From positions 62,001 to 126,000 of the forward strand of contig NZ_JARUKW010000007.1 in assembly GCF_029688845.1 (NCBI RefSeq): DNA of 64,000 nt, read 5' to 3'. Of the stretch, positions 9,977 through 20,088 are shown in pieces. This DNA comes from Natronococcus sp. A-GB1 (lineage in GTDB: Archaea; Halobacteriota; Halobacteria; Halobacteriales; Natrialbaceae). The translations under genes and the position numbers were made by a program. Below the pieces are notes generated by a model. The model was given only the letters and a program-made list of their open reading frames with translations, had not been told where the DNA came from and searched no databases. Every line of letters begins with the position of its first letter. Position 1 is the first letter of the stretch.

Positions 9977-11122
9977 ATGGGTGTTGGTAACACAGGCAAG
10001 GGGGTTTCGGAGCTCGTCGACGAAGTAAGGGATCGGCTCTCGTCGCCGTCCAGCCAGGAACTGTTCGCGCTACTGATCGTCCTCGGTATCGTCGTCCTCG
10101 CACTCGACCTCGTTCGGCGGCTCGCCACCGGCGAGATGGCGTTCGGCCGGCTGTGGCGGTACACCTGGAACGGATTGGTCGACTCGCTGTACATCGCGCT
10201 GGCGGCGATCGGTCTTTCGATGACCTACAGCATTCTCCGGTTTGCTAACTTCTCGCACGGCGACCTGGTAACGACGGGCGCGTTCTCGGGGTGGGCGGTC
10301 GCGTGGCTGATCGGTGGCTGGGGGGTCTACGGCATCGGCGAACTCGTCCTGTTCAGTCCGACCGCAGCGGGACCGACGGGCGGCGAACTGGGAATGAACG
10401 TGCTGGCCTCGCCCGTCGCGATCCTGGTCGGACTCGTGGCGGCCGCGCTGTTGACCGTCGCTATCGCCCTCGCTATCGACCGTCTCGTCTACAGGCGAAT
10501 GCGGAACGCGAGCGGCATCTCGTTGCTCATCGCGAGCGTCGGCGTCGCGCTCGCGCTCCGGTACATCATCGGGGTGTTCTGGACCGTCGAGTCCCACTCG
10601 GCTACGGCGAGCGCGCCGATTCTCGAAGAAATCCCGGCGTGGTTGCCCTTCGAGCGACTCAACCTCCACGAGCTCACCCTCGTCGTGACGGCGGTCGGAC
10701 TGATCGTTGGGCTCCACCTCCTGCTCCAGTACACGAAGCTGGGAAAGGCGATGCGAGCGATGGCCGACAACAAGGATCTCGCGCTGATCACCGGTATTCC
10801 GACCGAGCGGGTGATCTTCGCCACCTGGACGATCGGCGCGGGGCTGGCCGGTGTCGCGGGCTATCTCATCGTCCTCGATCGGGGCCAGTTCTCGATCAAC
10901 ATCGGCTGGTTCCTGCTGTTGCTGATCTTCGCCGCGGTGATTCTGGGCGGGATCGGCTCGATCTACGGCGCGCTGGTCGGCTCGCTCGTGATTGGACTCA
11001 CGATCAACGTCTCGCTGATCTGGATCCCGGCCGACCTGAACGAGATCGCGGCGTTTACGCTGATGATCCTGATACTGATCGTCAAACCCGACGGGCTGCT
11101 CGGGGGTGTTGAGACGGCATGA
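9977..11122 (+). CDS. livH: Branched-chain amino acid-type ABC transporter permease LivH
   Basis: A 381-residue membrane protein of the LivH permease family with about eight to nine hydrophobic segments. The LivH-typical region YSILRFANFSHGDLVTTGAF is present, and the C-terminal part (GAGLAGVAGYLIVLDRG, AVILGGIGSIYGALVGSLVIG) carries the coupling region. An N-terminal extension of about 60 residues with one extra hydrophobic segment precedes the core, which is longer than bacterial LivH (about 300). The stop overlaps livM in an ATGA, so the two permeases are translationally coupled. The complex would import branched-chain amino acids or related amides or acids; substrate specificity cannot be read from the permease. 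Confidence 0.9.
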   Translation: MGVGNTGKGVSELVDEVRDRLSSPSSQELFALLIVLGIVVLALDLVRRLATGEMAFGRLWRYTWNGLVDSLYIALAAIGLSMTYSILRFANFSHGDLVTTGAFSGWAVAWLIGGWGVYGIGELVLFSPTAAGPTGGELGMNVLASPVAILVGLVAAALLTVAIALAIDRLVYRRMRNASGISLLIASVGVALALRYIIGVFWTVESHSATASAPILEEIPAWLPFERLNLHELTLVVTAVGLIVGLHLLLQYTKLGKAMRAMADNKDLALITGIPTERVIFATWTIGAGLAGVAGYLIVLDRGQFSINIGWFLLLLIFAAVILGGIGSIYGALVGSLVIGLTINVSLIWIPADLNEIAAFTLMILILIVKPDGLLGGVETA

Positions 11123-12552
11123 GCGACCCCGATCCCGACGGCGACCCCGAAACCGATACCGCGGCGGTACCCGACGACGAGGGGCCGGACGACCCAGAAG
11201 AGTCGTCCGCCATGATCCGCCCGGAGTGGCGTTCCGATCTCCTGTTGGTCGCGAAGGTCGTGCTCGCGACGTACGTCGGCTTCTTCGTCGTCGGCGTGCT
11301 CTCCGGCGCGGGCGTCAACGCGACGGTCGGCACGATCCAGTCGATCACCTTCTTCGGGGCGATCTTCGCGCTGGGCGCGCTGGCGCTGAACCTCCACTGG
11401 GGGTACACCGGGATGTTCAACATCGGCATCGCCGGCTTCATGGCTATCGGTGCCTACACGCTGTCGATCGCCGTCGCCTCGCCGGACGGCTCTCCGGCCG
11501 GCTTCGGGCTCCCGATCCCGGTCGGCATCGTGCTGGGAACGATCGCCGCCGGCCTCGCCGGGCTCGTGCTGGTGATCCCGACGCTGCGGGTACGGGCGGA
11601 CTACTTCGCGATCGTCACGCTCGGCTTCTCGGAGATCGTCCGACTCTCTGTGCAGTCCCGGAGCCTCCGCCAGATCGGCGATACGGCCTACGGCACCGGT
11701 GGCGGGCAGGGGATCCGGGCGACGCCGGTCGACAGCGTCGTCGGCTGGCTGTTCGACCAGCCGATCGTCGGCGACGTCGGCGGCGTTCTCATCGTGCTCG
11801 GCGAGACCGTCGGCATCGCGTCGTCGGTTCTGGAGCGAGGGATCTACACGCTCGTCCTGATCCTGTTCGTGGTCGCCTTCTACGTCCTGCTGACCCGGAT
11901 CGCCCACTCCCCGTTCGGCCGAGTGCTGAAAGCGATCCGCGAGGACGAACTCGCAGCGAAGTCGCTGGGTAAACGCACCGACCGCGCCAAGATCGCGGCG
12001 TTCGCGCTCGGCTGTGCGCTGATGGGCCTCGTGGGGACGCTGTGGATGGGGAGTCGAACCCACATCAGCCCGGACAACTTCATGCCGCTGATCACGTTCT
12101 ACGTCTTCGTCGCGCTGATCGTCGGCGGCGCGGGCTCGAACACTGGCAGCGTCATCGGCGGGTTCGCCTTCGCCGCGTTCATCTTCGAGGGGCCGCGGTT
12201 CGTCCGGACGATGGTCCGGGCGAACCTCGGAACCGACTTCCCGAGAACCGCCCACGGCGCGTTCGCCGAACTGGGCGCCGGCGATCCGTCGGCCCTGATC
12301 GGCTACGTGCTCTACCAGCAGGCCGACGAGGTCCGATACATCGTCCTCGGCGTCGTGCTCATCGTCCTCATGATCAAGCGTCCCGACGGACTGCTGGGCC
12401 ACCGCAAGGAGATTTCAGCCGGCGTCGATCTGAGCCGGCGCGGCCCGGTCGCCGACGGCGGACGACCTGCCGTCGGAAGCGACGACCGTGCGGGTACGGA
12501 GGGCGAGACGGACGACCCGGCTGCGACGAACGGAGGTGACCGCGATGAGTGA
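11119..12552 (+). CDS. livM: Branched-chain amino acid-type ABC transporter permease LivM
   Basis: A 477-residue LivM-family permease. A hydrophilic acidic N-terminus of about 35 residues is followed by some ten membrane segments. Family blocks include LNLHWGYTGMFNIGIAGFMAIGAY, VRADYFAIVTLGFSEIVRL and FGRVLKAIREDELAAKSLGK (the loop contacting the ATPase). A further acidic tail of about 50 residues follows the last helix. The start overlaps livH by 4 bp and the end overlaps livG by 8 bp. It forms the translocation pore with LivH. Both tails are low-complexity and typical of haloarchaeal membrane proteins. Confidence 0.9.
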   Translation: MSDPDPDGDPETDTAAVPDDEGPDDPEESSAMIRPEWRSDLLLVAKVVLATYVGFFVVGVLSGAGVNATVGTIQSITFFGAIFALGALALNLHWGYTGMFNIGIAGFMAIGAYTLSIAVASPDGSPAGFGLPIPVGIVLGTIAAGLAGLVLVIPTLRVRADYFAIVTLGFSEIVRLSVQSRSLRQIGDTAYGTGGGQGIRATPVDSVVGWLFDQPIVGDVGGVLIVLGETVGIASSVLERGIYTLVLILFVVAFYVLLTRIAHSPFGRVLKAIREDELAAKSLGKRTDRAKIAAFALGCALMGLVGTLWMGSRTHISPDNFMPLITFYVFVALIVGGAGSNTGSVIGGFAFAAFIFEGPRFVRTMVRANLGTDFPRTAHGAFAELGAGDPSALIGYVLYQQADEVRYIVLGVVLIVLMIKRPDGLLGHRKEISAGVDLSRRGPVADGGRPAVGSDDRAGTEGETDDPAATNGGDRDE

Positions 12553-13396
12553 CCTCGAGCGAGGTGCCGATACGGAAGCTGCCTCCACCGAGGGCGACGC
12601 GGACGACCGGACGGATCGCGCCGTCGAGGACGCGGTGCTGGAGGTCGAGGCGTTAGAGAAGCGCTTCGGCGGCATCGTCGCGGTCGACGGCGCGAGCTTC
12701 GTAGTCGAGCGGGGATCGATCACCGGGCTGATCGGGCCGAACGGGGCCGGCAAGTCGACGACGTTCAACTGCATCGCCGGCGTCCACCGGCCCGACGGCG
12801 GGCGAGTCGCGTTCGACGGCGAGGAGATCACCGGCGACGAGCCCTACCAGGTCGCGAACCGCGGGCTGGTGCGGACGTTCCAGATCGCCCGCGAACTCCC
12901 GGAGATGACCGTCCTCGAGAACATGATGCTCGCACCGAAGGGCCAGCGCGGCGAGTCGCTGTGGCGGTCCGTGTTGCCGTACTTCCGCGACGAGGTGATC
13001 GAGCAGGAACGCGAGCTTCGCGAGCGGGCCTGGGAGACCCTCGAGTTCTTCGAGATCGACCATCTGGCCGAGGAGTACGCGAAGAACCTCTCGGGGGGCC
13101 AGCGGAAGCTACTCGAACTGGCGCGAGCCCTGCAGACGGATCCGGAGATGCTCATGCTCGACGAACCGATGGCCGGGGTCAACCCGACCCTCGAAAAGAA
13201 ACTCCTCGAGCACATCCACAAGCTCCGCGAGCAGGGGTACAGCTTTCTCATCGTCGAACACGACATGGACGTCATCATGAACAACTGCGAGCGCGTGATC
13301 GTCATGCACCAGGGAGCCGTCCTCGACGAAGGTTCGCCGACGGAGATCAAGGCGAACGAGCAGGTGATCGAGGCGTACCTCGGGGGTGAGGTCTAA
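12545..13396 (+). CDS. livG: ABC transporter ATP-binding protein LivG
   Basis: A 283-residue ABC ATPase. The acidic N-terminus (about 35 residues) is followed by the Walker A motif GPNGAGKST, the LivG-type VRTFQIARELPEMTVLENMM region, the signature LSGGQRK and Walker B LMLDEPMAGVNP, then the switch histidine in VEHDMDV. Haloarchaeal-style acidic leader aside, the length is normal for LivG. The ATG at 12545 overlaps the end of livM by 8 bp, and the TAA overlaps the livF ATG by 1 bp. It powers the LivHM permease together with LivF on the cytoplasmic face. Confidence 0.92.
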   Translation: MSDLERGADTEAASTEGDADDRTDRAVEDAVLEVEALEKRFGGIVAVDGASFVVERGSITGLIGPNGAGKSTTFNCIAGVHRPDGGRVAFDGEEITGDEPYQVANRGLVRTFQIARELPEMTVLENMMLAPKGQRGESLWRSVLPYFRDEVIEQERELRERAWETLEFFEIDHLAEEYAKNLSGGQRKLLELARALQTDPEMLMLDEPMAGVNPTLEKKLLEHIHKLREQGYSFLIVEHDMDVIMNNCERVIVMHQGAVLDEGSPTEIKANEQVIEAYLGGEV

Positions 13397-14100
13397 TGGC
13401 CGTACTCGAGGTCGCCGGGCTGGACGCCGGCTACGGCGACCTCCAGATCATCGATGACGTCGACCTCACCGTCGACGAGGGCGAGTACGTCACCATCGTC
13501 GGCCCCAACGGCGCCGGCAAGTCGACGGTGATGAAGTCCGTCTTCGGGCTGACCGTCCACATGGGCGGCTCGATCGAGTTCGCCGGCGAGGAGATCAGCG
13601 GCTACCGGCCCGAGCAGATCATCACGACGGGGATCGGCTACGTCCCCCAGAACGACAACGTCTTCCCGTCGCTGTCGGTGCTCGAGAACCTCGAGATGGG
13701 CGCGTACATCTTAGACGACGTTCCACAGGACCGACTCGAGCGGATCTTCGATCGGTTCCCGATCCTCGAGGAGCGCCGCTCGCAGGCGGCCGGCGACCTG
13801 AGCGGGGGCCAGCGCCAGATGCTGGCGATGGGACGGGCGCTGATGCTCGATCCCGACCTTCTCTTGCTCGACGAGCCGAGCGCCGGGCTCGCGCCCGACC
13901 TCGTCGGGGAGATGTTCGACCGGATCGACCAGATCAACGCGGACGGCACCGGCGTCCTGTTAGTCGAACAGAACGCCAAGGAGGCGCTCCGGCGCTGTGA
14001 CAGGGGATACGTCCTGGTCCAGGGACAGAACCGGTACGTCGACACCGGCGAGGCGCTGCTCGCGAACGAACAGGTTCGCCAGGACTTCCTGGGCGGCTAG
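13396..14100 (+). CDS. livF: ABC transporter ATP-binding protein LivF
   Basis: A 234-residue ABC ATPase of normal LivF length. Walker A is VGPNGAGKST, the LivF-type YVPQNDNVFPSLSVLENLEMGAY block follows, then signature LSGGQRQ, Walker B LLLLDEPSAGLAP and the LVEQNAKEAL switch. It is the last gene of the livHMGF operon and overlaps livG by 1 bp. The binding-protein gene lies just downstream on the opposite strand, convergent rather than in the operon, so receptor and membrane complex are expressed from separate promoters. Confidence 0.92.
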   Translation: MAVLEVAGLDAGYGDLQIIDDVDLTVDEGEYVTIVGPNGAGKSTVMKSVFGLTVHMGGSIEFAGEEISGYRPEQIITTGIGYVPQNDNVFPSLSVLENLEMGAYILDDVPQDRLERIFDRFPILEERRSQAAGDLSGGQRQMLAMGRALMLDPDLLLLDEPSAGLAPDLVGEMFDRIDQINADGTGVLLVEQNAKEALRRCDRGYVLVQGQNRYVDTGEALLANEQVRQDFLGG

Positions 14101-14173
14101 GTGCGGATCGGCTCGAGCCGGCTGGTCGTCGCTCGAGTCGTACTCGCGGCACCGAAAAGAGATCGCCGTCCCG

Positions 14174-15430
14174 CTAGGCCTCGTACTCGACGGTGTCCTC
14201 GACGTCGTAGCCGTCCTCGTGGTAGCGACCGATGTCGTAGGTGACCGCCTCCTGGTCGCCGTTGTCGTCGAACTCGACGGGGCCGGATGCGCCGCGGTAC
14301 TGGATATCGTCGCCGTTAGCCGCCATCTCGAGACCGTCGGCCAGGTTCTCTGGCGTGACCTCCTCGCCGTCGGGGTTGGCGACCTCCCGGACCTGTTCGG
14401 CGATAGCTGCGCCGTCGAGTTCGCCCGCTGCGAGGGTGGCGAGGATGAGTACCGCCGTCGCGTCGTAGGCCTGGGCGTTGAACACGCCCGGCGAGCTGTC
14501 GTACTCGTTTTCGTACAGTTCGTTGAAGTGGTCCGCGCCGTCGCCGCCGGCGCCGGGTGCGGTCCCCATCACGTTCTCCATCGGGTTGTCGACCTGGCCG
14601 GGCAGCGAGGGATCGATGAGACCGTCCGGCACGAGGATCGTCGTGCCGTCGTCGAAGTCGCTGTAGAAGTCCCGGAAGATGACCTGACCGCTCTCCGGGT
14701 AGCCGACGACCATCAGCAGGTCCGGCTCCTCCCCGACCGTGCTCTCGAGTTCGGAGTCGTAGGAGGCCTGCTCGGGCTCGAACGGCACCTCCTCGAGAAC
14801 CTCGGCGCCGCGGTCCTCACAGCCCGCGACGAACACGTCGTTGAGGCCCTGACCGTAGTCGTTGTTCAGGTACATCGTGGCGACCGACTCGGCGCCCTCC
14901 TGCTCGACGGCGATCTCGGCCATCGCGTCACCCTGCCACTCGTCGCTCGGCGCGGTCCGGAGCAGGTAGTCGCCGGGCATCTCCGTGATGTCGGGCGAGG
15001 TGCTCGCCGGCGAGATCGCCACGACCTCGTTGTCGTACCAGACGTCCTCCGCGCAGGTGATCGTTACGTCCGAGGCGGCCGCGCCCGTCACCGCCGGATA
15101 CCCCGCGTCGAGCAGCGCCTCGGCGCGGCTGACCCCGACGTCGGGCGTCGTCTCGGTGTCCTCACGCCGGATGTCGATCTCGAAGTCGACGCCCTCGTCC
15201 GCGAGCTGGATCGCCGGCAGCTCGGCCGCGTCGGCGATCGGCGTTCCCAGATCGCCGAGGTCTCCGGACTCGGGCTGCAGGACGCCGACCATCGCGTCGG
15301 CGTCACCGTTGTCGTCCGCGTCGGCCTCGCCGTTGCCCGCGCCGAGCGCGTCCAGACAGCCCGCGAGCGAGAACGTTCCTGTTACACCGATTCCCCCCAG
15401 TACTTGCCGCCGGTTGAGCTCCCCAACCAT
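14174..15430 (-). CDS. ABC transporter substrate-binding lipoprotein (LivK-like)
   Basis: A 418-residue secreted protein. The N-terminus MVGELNRRQVLGGIGVTGTFSLAGC has twin arginines and a lipobox (SLAGC), so it is probably exported by Tat and lipid-anchored. An acidic linker follows and then a periplasmic-binding-protein type I fold (PESGDLGDLGTPIADAAELP..., YLNNDYGQGLNDVFV, VGYPESGQVIFRDFYS). This is the family of LivK and amide receptors. The start at 15430 is supported by a TATA box at leaderless distance; longer starts lack family support. It sits convergent to livF and is likely the receptor of LivHMGF. Ligand unknown. Confidence 0.9.
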   Translation of the reverse strand: MVGELNRRQVLGGIGVTGTFSLAGCLDALGAGNGEADADDNGDADAMVGVLQPESGDLGDLGTPIADAAELPAIQLADEGVDFEIDIRREDTETTPDVGVSRAEALLDAGYPAVTGAAASDVTITCAEDVWYDNEVVAISPASTSPDITEMPGDYLLRTAPSDEWQGDAMAEIAVEQEGAESVATMYLNNDYGQGLNDVFVAGCEDRGAEVLEEVPFEPEQASYDSELESTVGEEPDLLMVVGYPESGQVIFRDFYSDFDDGTTILVPDGLIDPSLPGQVDNPMENVMGTAPGAGGDGADHFNELYENEYDSSPGVFNAQAYDATAVLILATLAAGELDGAAIAEQVREVANPDGEEVTPENLADGLEMAANGDDIQYRGASGPVEFDDNGDQEAVTYDIGRYHEDGYDVEDTVEYEA

Positions 15431-15451
15431 GTGGTACGTTGCCACGTTCCG

Positions 15452-15458
15452 ATATAAA
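15452..15458 (-). promoter_or_regulatory. TATA box for the binding-protein gene
   Basis: On the minus strand TTTATATC is centred about 25 bp upstream of the ATG at 15430, fitting a leaderless transcript. Confidence 0.5.
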
Positions 15459-15628
15459 GAGTTTCTGTGAACGATAACGCGTATTTTCTCGAGAAAGAAA
15501 GTCCAATGGCAGAACCGGTGAGCGAGCCGTCGCGGTGGTCGACGCCCAGTCGGTCGTTTCGTGTGGACTATGACCGGCACACCCGCTCGAGAAACGGGTG
15601 AATGCCGAAAAAGCCGAACGGCGGTCGG

Positions 15629-17002
15629 TTAGAGGTTCGCGTCGATCCACTCGGCGAACGGTCCGGTGAGGAACTCGACGTAGTCGACGACGCCGAGGTA
15701 CAGCGAGATGACGAGCACGATGAGAATCGGAACGCGGATCGCCCAGATCCAGGCCTGGCCGAGGCCGTCGAGGGGACCGATCCCCTTCTCGAGTTCGTCG
15801 ATCGCCGCCTTCGGCGCGATCCAGCCGACGAGGATCGTCAGCATCAACGCGCCGAACACCAGCAAGATTGCGTCGGCGAACAGGTCGAGCAGGTCGAGGA
15901 AGATCAGGTCGTACGTGACCGGCACTCCGAGCAGGTAGATGACCCCACCCATCCCGACAGCCGCCTGCCACCGCTCGATCCCCTTCTCATCGATCACGTA
16001 GGAGGTGACGACCTCGAGCAGCGAGATCGCACTCGAGAGCGCGGCGAGCGAGACCGTCGCGAAGAACAGCAGGCCGAGGAACTGGCCGCCCGTAACCTCG
16101 GCGAACGCCTGGGTCAGCGCGACGAAGATCTCGCCGGCGCCGCCCTCGCCCGGATCGGTCATGTCGCCGGCCCACATGATCGGGAAGACGACGAGTCCGG
16201 TGAGGAACGCGATCCCGGTGTCGAAGCCGATGATCGCGGTTCCGTCGGACGCGAGGTTCCGGTCCTCACCCAGGTAGGAGGCGTAGGTGATCATCACACC
16301 CATCCCCAGCGAGAGGGTGAAAAAGGCCTGTCCGGCCGCGGCCGGCAGGAGTTCGGCCCAGTTCTCGGTGATGGCGCCGAAGTCCGGCGAGAGGTAGTAG
16401 GCGTAGCCGCCGCCGGAGCCGGGCAGCGTGAACGCCCACACCGCGAGTCCCAGCAACAGGAGGATAATCGCTGGAACCATCACCTTCACCGCAAGTTCGA
16501 TCCCCTGTCGAATCCCGAGGGCGACGATGCCGACGGTCAGCGCCATGAACACGGTGTGCAGGACGAACGCGTCGAGTCCCGTCGAAAGCGCTCCGAACAT
16601 GATCTCGGGGTCGCCCTCGTAGGCGGCGATGCGAGCAGCGTAGCTTCCCCGGAAGCCCTCGAGAGTATAGCGAATGAACCAGCCGGCGACGACGCTGTAG
16701 TACGAGAGGATGACGAACCCGGTAACGATGAAGATCCCGCCGACGTATGTCCAGATCCCCCCACCGTACTCCTTCAGCGCGCCGACGGGGTTGCGCTTGG
16801 TCTTCCGGCCGACGACGAACTCCGCGAGAATTGCGGGAAACCCAACCAGGGCAATGAACAGGAGGTAGACGAAGAGGAACGCCGCACCACCACCTTCACC
16901 CGTGACGAACGGAAAACGCCAAATATTCCCCAACCCTACCGCGCTCCCAACCGCGGCAAGGATGAACCCTGTCCTCGTGGCCCATGTTTCACGTTCTACC
17001 AT
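15629..17002 (-). CDS. Sodium-dependent transporter, NSS (SNF) family
   Basis: A 457-residue integral membrane protein with about 11-12 hydrophobic segments. The NSS signature of the first unwound helix is clear: AAVGSAVGLGNIWRFPFVTGEGGGAAF, which forms the sodium and substrate site. The family couples sodium influx to uptake of amino acids or related solutes. The size matches bacterial LeuT/TnaT-type proteins. The gene has its own TATA box and is divergent from the propionyl-CoA carboxylase operon. The substrate cannot be assigned; amino acid is most likely from the family. Confidence 0.92.
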   Translation of the reverse strand: MVERETWATRTGFILAAVGSAVGLGNIWRFPFVTGEGGGAAFLFVYLLFIALVGFPAILAEFVVGRKTKRNPVGALKEYGGGIWTYVGGIFIVTGFVILSYYSVVAGWFIRYTLEGFRGSYAARIAAYEGDPEIMFGALSTGLDAFVLHTVFMALTVGIVALGIRQGIELAVKVMVPAIILLLLGLAVWAFTLPGSGGGYAYYLSPDFGAITENWAELLPAAAGQAFFTLSLGMGVMITYASYLGEDRNLASDGTAIIGFDTGIAFLTGLVVFPIMWAGDMTDPGEGGAGEIFVALTQAFAEVTGGQFLGLLFFATVSLAALSSAISLLEVVTSYVIDEKGIERWQAAVGMGGVIYLLGVPVTYDLIFLDLLDLFADAILLVFGALMLTILVGWIAPKAAIDELEKGIGPLDGLGQAWIWAIRVPILIVLVISLYLGVVDYVEFLTGPFAEWIDANL

Positions 17003-17025
17003 GACTGCGTGTTTAAAAGACTACC

Positions 17026-17033
17026 ATATATAA
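17026..17033 (-). promoter_or_regulatory. TATA box for the NSS transporter gene
   Basis: On the minus strand TTATATAT is centred about 27 bp upstream of the ATG at 17002; a leaderless transcript is expected. Confidence 0.55.
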
Positions 17034-17153
17034 CTTTTCGTGGTCGTCCTCACGCGGCGGGTTGACGTTCCCGATAATTGTGGCAGGTTACGGAATTCTT
17101 TTCCTGTTGGTCATCACACAACGGCGTATGCGTCCCACGGCGGTGATCTCGGC

Positions 17154-18704
17154 ATGACGATGGAGGATCGTATCGAGGAACTCGAGGAATTCCGGGAAGA
17201 AGCGCGGATGGGCGGCGGTGAGGACCGAATCGAGAAACAACACGACAAGGGGAAGATGACCGCCCGCGAGCGGATCGACTACTTCCTCGACGAGGACACG
17301 TTCACGGAGTTCGACCAGCTTCGGACCCACCAGACGAGCCAGTTCGGGATGGAAGAAAAGAAAATCCCGGGCGACGGCGTCGTCACGGGCTACGGCGAGG
17401 TCAACGGTCGGACCGTCTTCGTCTTCGCACACGACTTCACCGTCTTCGGCGGCTCGCTGGGCGAAGTCTTCGCCGAGAAGATCTGCAAGGTGATGGATAT
17501 GGCGATGGAGGTCGGCGCCCCCATCGTCGGGCTCAACGACTCCGCCGGCGCGCGCATCCAGGAGGGCGTTAAGAGCCTGGCGGGCTTTACGGAGATCTTC
17601 CGCCGCAACCAGCGCGCGAGCGGAGTCGTCCCCCAGATCTCGGGGATCATGGGACCCTGTGCCGGCGGTGCGGTCTACTCCCCCTCGATCACCGACTTCA
17701 TCTTCATGGTGAAGGACACGAGTCACATGTACATCACCGGTCCCGGTGTCACCAAGACCGTCACCGGCGAGGACGTCACCCACGAGGAACTCGGGGGAGC
17801 GATGACCCACGCCGACAAGACCGGTGTCGCCGAGTTCGCCTGCGAGAGCGAGGAGCAGGCCTTAGACGACATCAAGCGGTTGCTCTCCTACCTCCCGCAG
17901 AACAACGTCGAGGACCCGCCACGGGTCGACCCCTGGGACGACCCGGATCGGCGTGATGACGACCTCACCTCGATCGTCCCCGACAGCCCGCAGAAGCCCT
18001 ACGACATGACGAACGTTATCGACTCGGTGGTCGACGAGGGCTCGTTCTTCGAGGTCGCGGAGAACTTCGCGAAGAACATCGTCGTCGGCTTCGGCCGCCT
18101 CGACGGCCGTTCCGTGGGCCTGGTCGCGAACCAGCCCCGCGTCAACGCTGGGACACTCACCGTCGACGCCTCGATGAAGGGGTCGCGGTTCGTCCGCTTC
18201 TGTGACGCCTTCAACATCCCGATCGTCACCTTCGTCGACGTCCCCGGCTACATGCCCGGCACCGACCAGGAACACCGCGGGATCATCCGCCACGGTGCCA
18301 AGCTACTCTATGCCTACTCCGAGGCGTCGGTGCCGCTGCTGACGGTCATCACCCGCAAGGCCTACGGCGGCGCCTACTGCGTCATGGCCTCGAAGAACCT
18401 CGGCGCCGACGTCAACTACGCCTGGCCGACCGCCGAGATCGCCGTCATGGGTCCCCAGGGCGCGGTCAACATCCTCTACCGCAAGGAGCTCGCCGAGGCC
18501 GAGAACCCCGACGAGCTCCGGGACGAGCTCATCGAGGAGTACCGCGAGGAGTTCGCCAACCCCTACACCGCGACGGACAAGGGCTTCCTCGACGACGTCA
18601 TCCTCCCGACCGAGACGCGCCCGCGACTGATCGACGACCTCGAGATGCTCGAGACGAAACGCGAGGACAACCCCGACAAGAAACACGGCAACATCCCGCT
18701 CTGA
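17154..18704 (+). CDS. pccB: Propionyl/acetyl-CoA carboxylase, carboxyltransferase subunit
   Basis: A 516-residue biotin-dependent carboxyltransferase with the two crotonase-like halves. Landmarks are [25 protein letters not shown] at the N-terminus, [32 protein letters not shown], and [31 protein letters not shown] with [12 protein letters not shown] in the second half. It moves the carboxyl group from carboxybiotin to propionyl-CoA (or acetyl-CoA). The ATG at 17154 ([10 protein letters not shown]) matches the family N-terminus. It is followed 1 bp later by pccX; pccA lies 1.4 kb on. In Haloferax mediterranei the same subunits supply methylmalonyl-CoA and affect PHBV precursor pools (established for that species). 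Confidence 0.93.
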   Translation: MTMEDRIEELEEFREEARMGGGEDRIEKQHDKGKMTARERIDYFLDEDTFTEFDQLRTHQTSQFGMEEKKIPGDGVVTGYGEVNGRTVFVFAHDFTVFGGSLGEVFAEKICKVMDMAMEVGAPIVGLNDSAGARIQEGVKSLAGFTEIFRRNQRASGVVPQISGIMGPCAGGAVYSPSITDFIFMVKDTSHMYITGPGVTKTVTGEDVTHEELGGAMTHADKTGVAEFACESEEQALDDIKRLLSYLPQNNVEDPPRVDPWDDPDRRDDDLTSIVPDSPQKPYDMTNVIDSVVDEGSFFEVAENFAKNIVVGFGRLDGRSVGLVANQPRVNAGTLTVDASMKGSRFVRFCDAFNIPIVTFVDVPGYMPGTDQEHRGIIRHGAKLLYAYSEASVPLLTVITRKAYGGAYCVMASKNLGADVNYAWPTAEIAVMGPQGAVNILYRKELAEAENPDELRDELIEEYREEFANPYTATDKGFLDDVILPTETRPRLIDDLEMLETKREDNPDKKHGNIPL

Positions 18705-18705
18705 G

Positions 18706-19023
18706 ATGACCGCACAGCATCAGCCGAACGCCGACTCCGGCGTTCCCGATCCGCTGGGCGCGCTCCCGGAAGGCGTCGAGCTCGAGTTGCCCGACGACGC
18801 CGACAGCGAGGAGGCCGCGGCCATCGTCGCTGCGATCGGCGCCCACCTCCACGACCAGGCGCTGGCCGCCGCGGCCGCCGCGGCAGACGAGGAGGAGAGC
18901 TGGCAGGACCGCCGCTGGGCCTTCGCCGGCCGCGTGCGCGCCCAGCAGCAACGTACCGTCCGCGTTCCGCTCGACGCGCCGACCGATCCCTGGTCGGCCG
19001 CCGGGCGAACCGACCGGTTCTGA
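18706..19023 (+). CDS. pccX: Small third subunit of haloarchaeal propionyl-CoA carboxylase
   Basis: A 105-residue acidic protein directly after pccB (1 bp gap). A Pro-Asp-rich N-terminus is followed by [23 protein letters not shown] and a Trp-containing [16 protein letters not shown] segment. That resembles the small epsilon/gamma-type subunits of acyl-CoA carboxylases and the PccX subunit known from Haloferax mediterranei, where it is needed for activity. Position and composition support this. It is too short for catalysis on its own and most likely helps assemble PccA with PccB. Confidence 0.82.
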   Translation: MTAQHQPNADSGVPDPLGALPEGVELELPDDADSEEAAAIVAAIGAHLHDQALAAAAAAADEEESWQDRRWAFAGRVRAQQQRTVRVPLDAPTDPWSAAGRTDRF

Positions 19024-19220
19024 GCGAGGCTCGAGCCACCGATCTCTCGTTTTCGCCGCTCGCTTCGAAGCGGTAGAGAGTGAAGTTCCGTCCCCTCGAT
19101 GGTAGAGCTATACTCCCGACTCGAGAACCGTCCGACAGCGAAGATGTCAGCAGTACGAACACACGGCACGGAGCGAATCGGATCGGTACAACGAGGCGAC
19201 CCGAACCGGGTCGACGTCGA

Positions 19221-19979
19221 ATGAGGGGACGGCTCGCACTGTTCGCGGTCGTGCTCGTCGTGCTGACCGCGGGCTGTGGCGGACTCGTCGGCGACGACGG
19301 AGATGACGATGACGAGGGCGCCGACCACGAGCTGGCACCCGGGCTTACCGAGTCGGGTGTAACGGACTCCAACCTGCTGGTCAACGAACACCGCAGCCAG
19401 CTCGAGGACCGGTCCTTCCGGACGGAACTCGAGCGAACGGTCGTCGACGACGGGACGGCCGTCGGAGCAGAACACGTCTCACAGGCCGTCGCAGCCGGTG
19501 GCGCGCCGGCCCGCGAGCGCACGGTGTTGGAGGACGACACCGGGACGGTCGAGTACGACCAGTGGATCCAGCCCGAGACGCCGCTCGTGCGACACAACGA
19601 GTCCGGCTCCGTCGCCTACGACGTCGGCGGTCACCAGTCGGTCGATCCGTCGCCGCCGATCCCGCTGGACGACGCCTACGACGCCGTCGACTCGGTCGCG
19701 GTCGAGGAGGACTCGAGCGAGCGGTACGTCCTCGAGGGCACCACCGAAGATCTCGGGAGCTACGAGTCGGTGTCGTTCACGCTCGTCCTCGCCGAGGAGG
19801 GCTATCTCGAGGCGTACGCACTCGAGGGAATCCTGCCGGACGATGAGGAGTCCGTCCTCGCGACGGATCGGACGACCGTCGAGGAGGAGTTCTTCCTAGA
19901 GCCGACCGAGACCGGACCCGAGGAGCCGGCGTGGCTCGAGGAGGCCCGCGAGAAGACCGCCGCCGAACACGACGACTGA
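19221..19979 (+). CDS. Haloarchaeal lipoprotein of unknown function
   Basis: A 252-residue protein starting MRGRLALFAVVLVVLTAGCGG: a short signal peptide with lipobox LTAGC, then an Asp-rich linker. The rest is acidic and mostly beta-like (YRSQ/RTELERTVVDD, SVAYDVGGHQSVDPSPP, YVLEGTTEDLGSYESV), similar in style to haloarchaeal surface lipoproteins carrying an outer-face ligand or folding domain. No enzyme motif is seen. It lies on the same strand between pccX and pccA, with gaps of about 200 and 110 bp, so it interrupts the carboxylase genes and probably has its own promoter. An insertion into the pcc locus is the simplest reading. Confidence 0.75.
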   Translation: MRGRLALFAVVLVVLTAGCGGLVGDDGDDDDEGADHELAPGLTESGVTDSNLLVNEHRSQLEDRSFRTELERTVVDDGTAVGAEHVSQAVAAGGAPARERTVLEDDTGTVEYDQWIQPETPLVRHNESGSVAYDVGGHQSVDPSPPIPLDDAYDAVDSVAVEEDSSERYVLEGTTEDLGSYESVSFTLVLAEEGYLEAYALEGILPDDEESVLATDRTTVEEEFFLEPTETGPEEPAWLEEAREKTAAEHDD

Positions 19980-20088
19980 CGGCGCGTGTGGCCGCTTCGG
20001 CCGAGGGCTGTCAACTGGAAGGGGTTCGTCGGTTGACTGATTCGTTGCGAAAAAGTAAGGTAGGCGCCCCGTGACGGTTCTGACAGCA

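Noticed and set aside
10963..12402. Long minus-strand frame opposite livM
   Set aside because: Arg/Asp/Glu-rich shadow of a membrane protein gene, no domain; the livHMGF operon explains the DNA.
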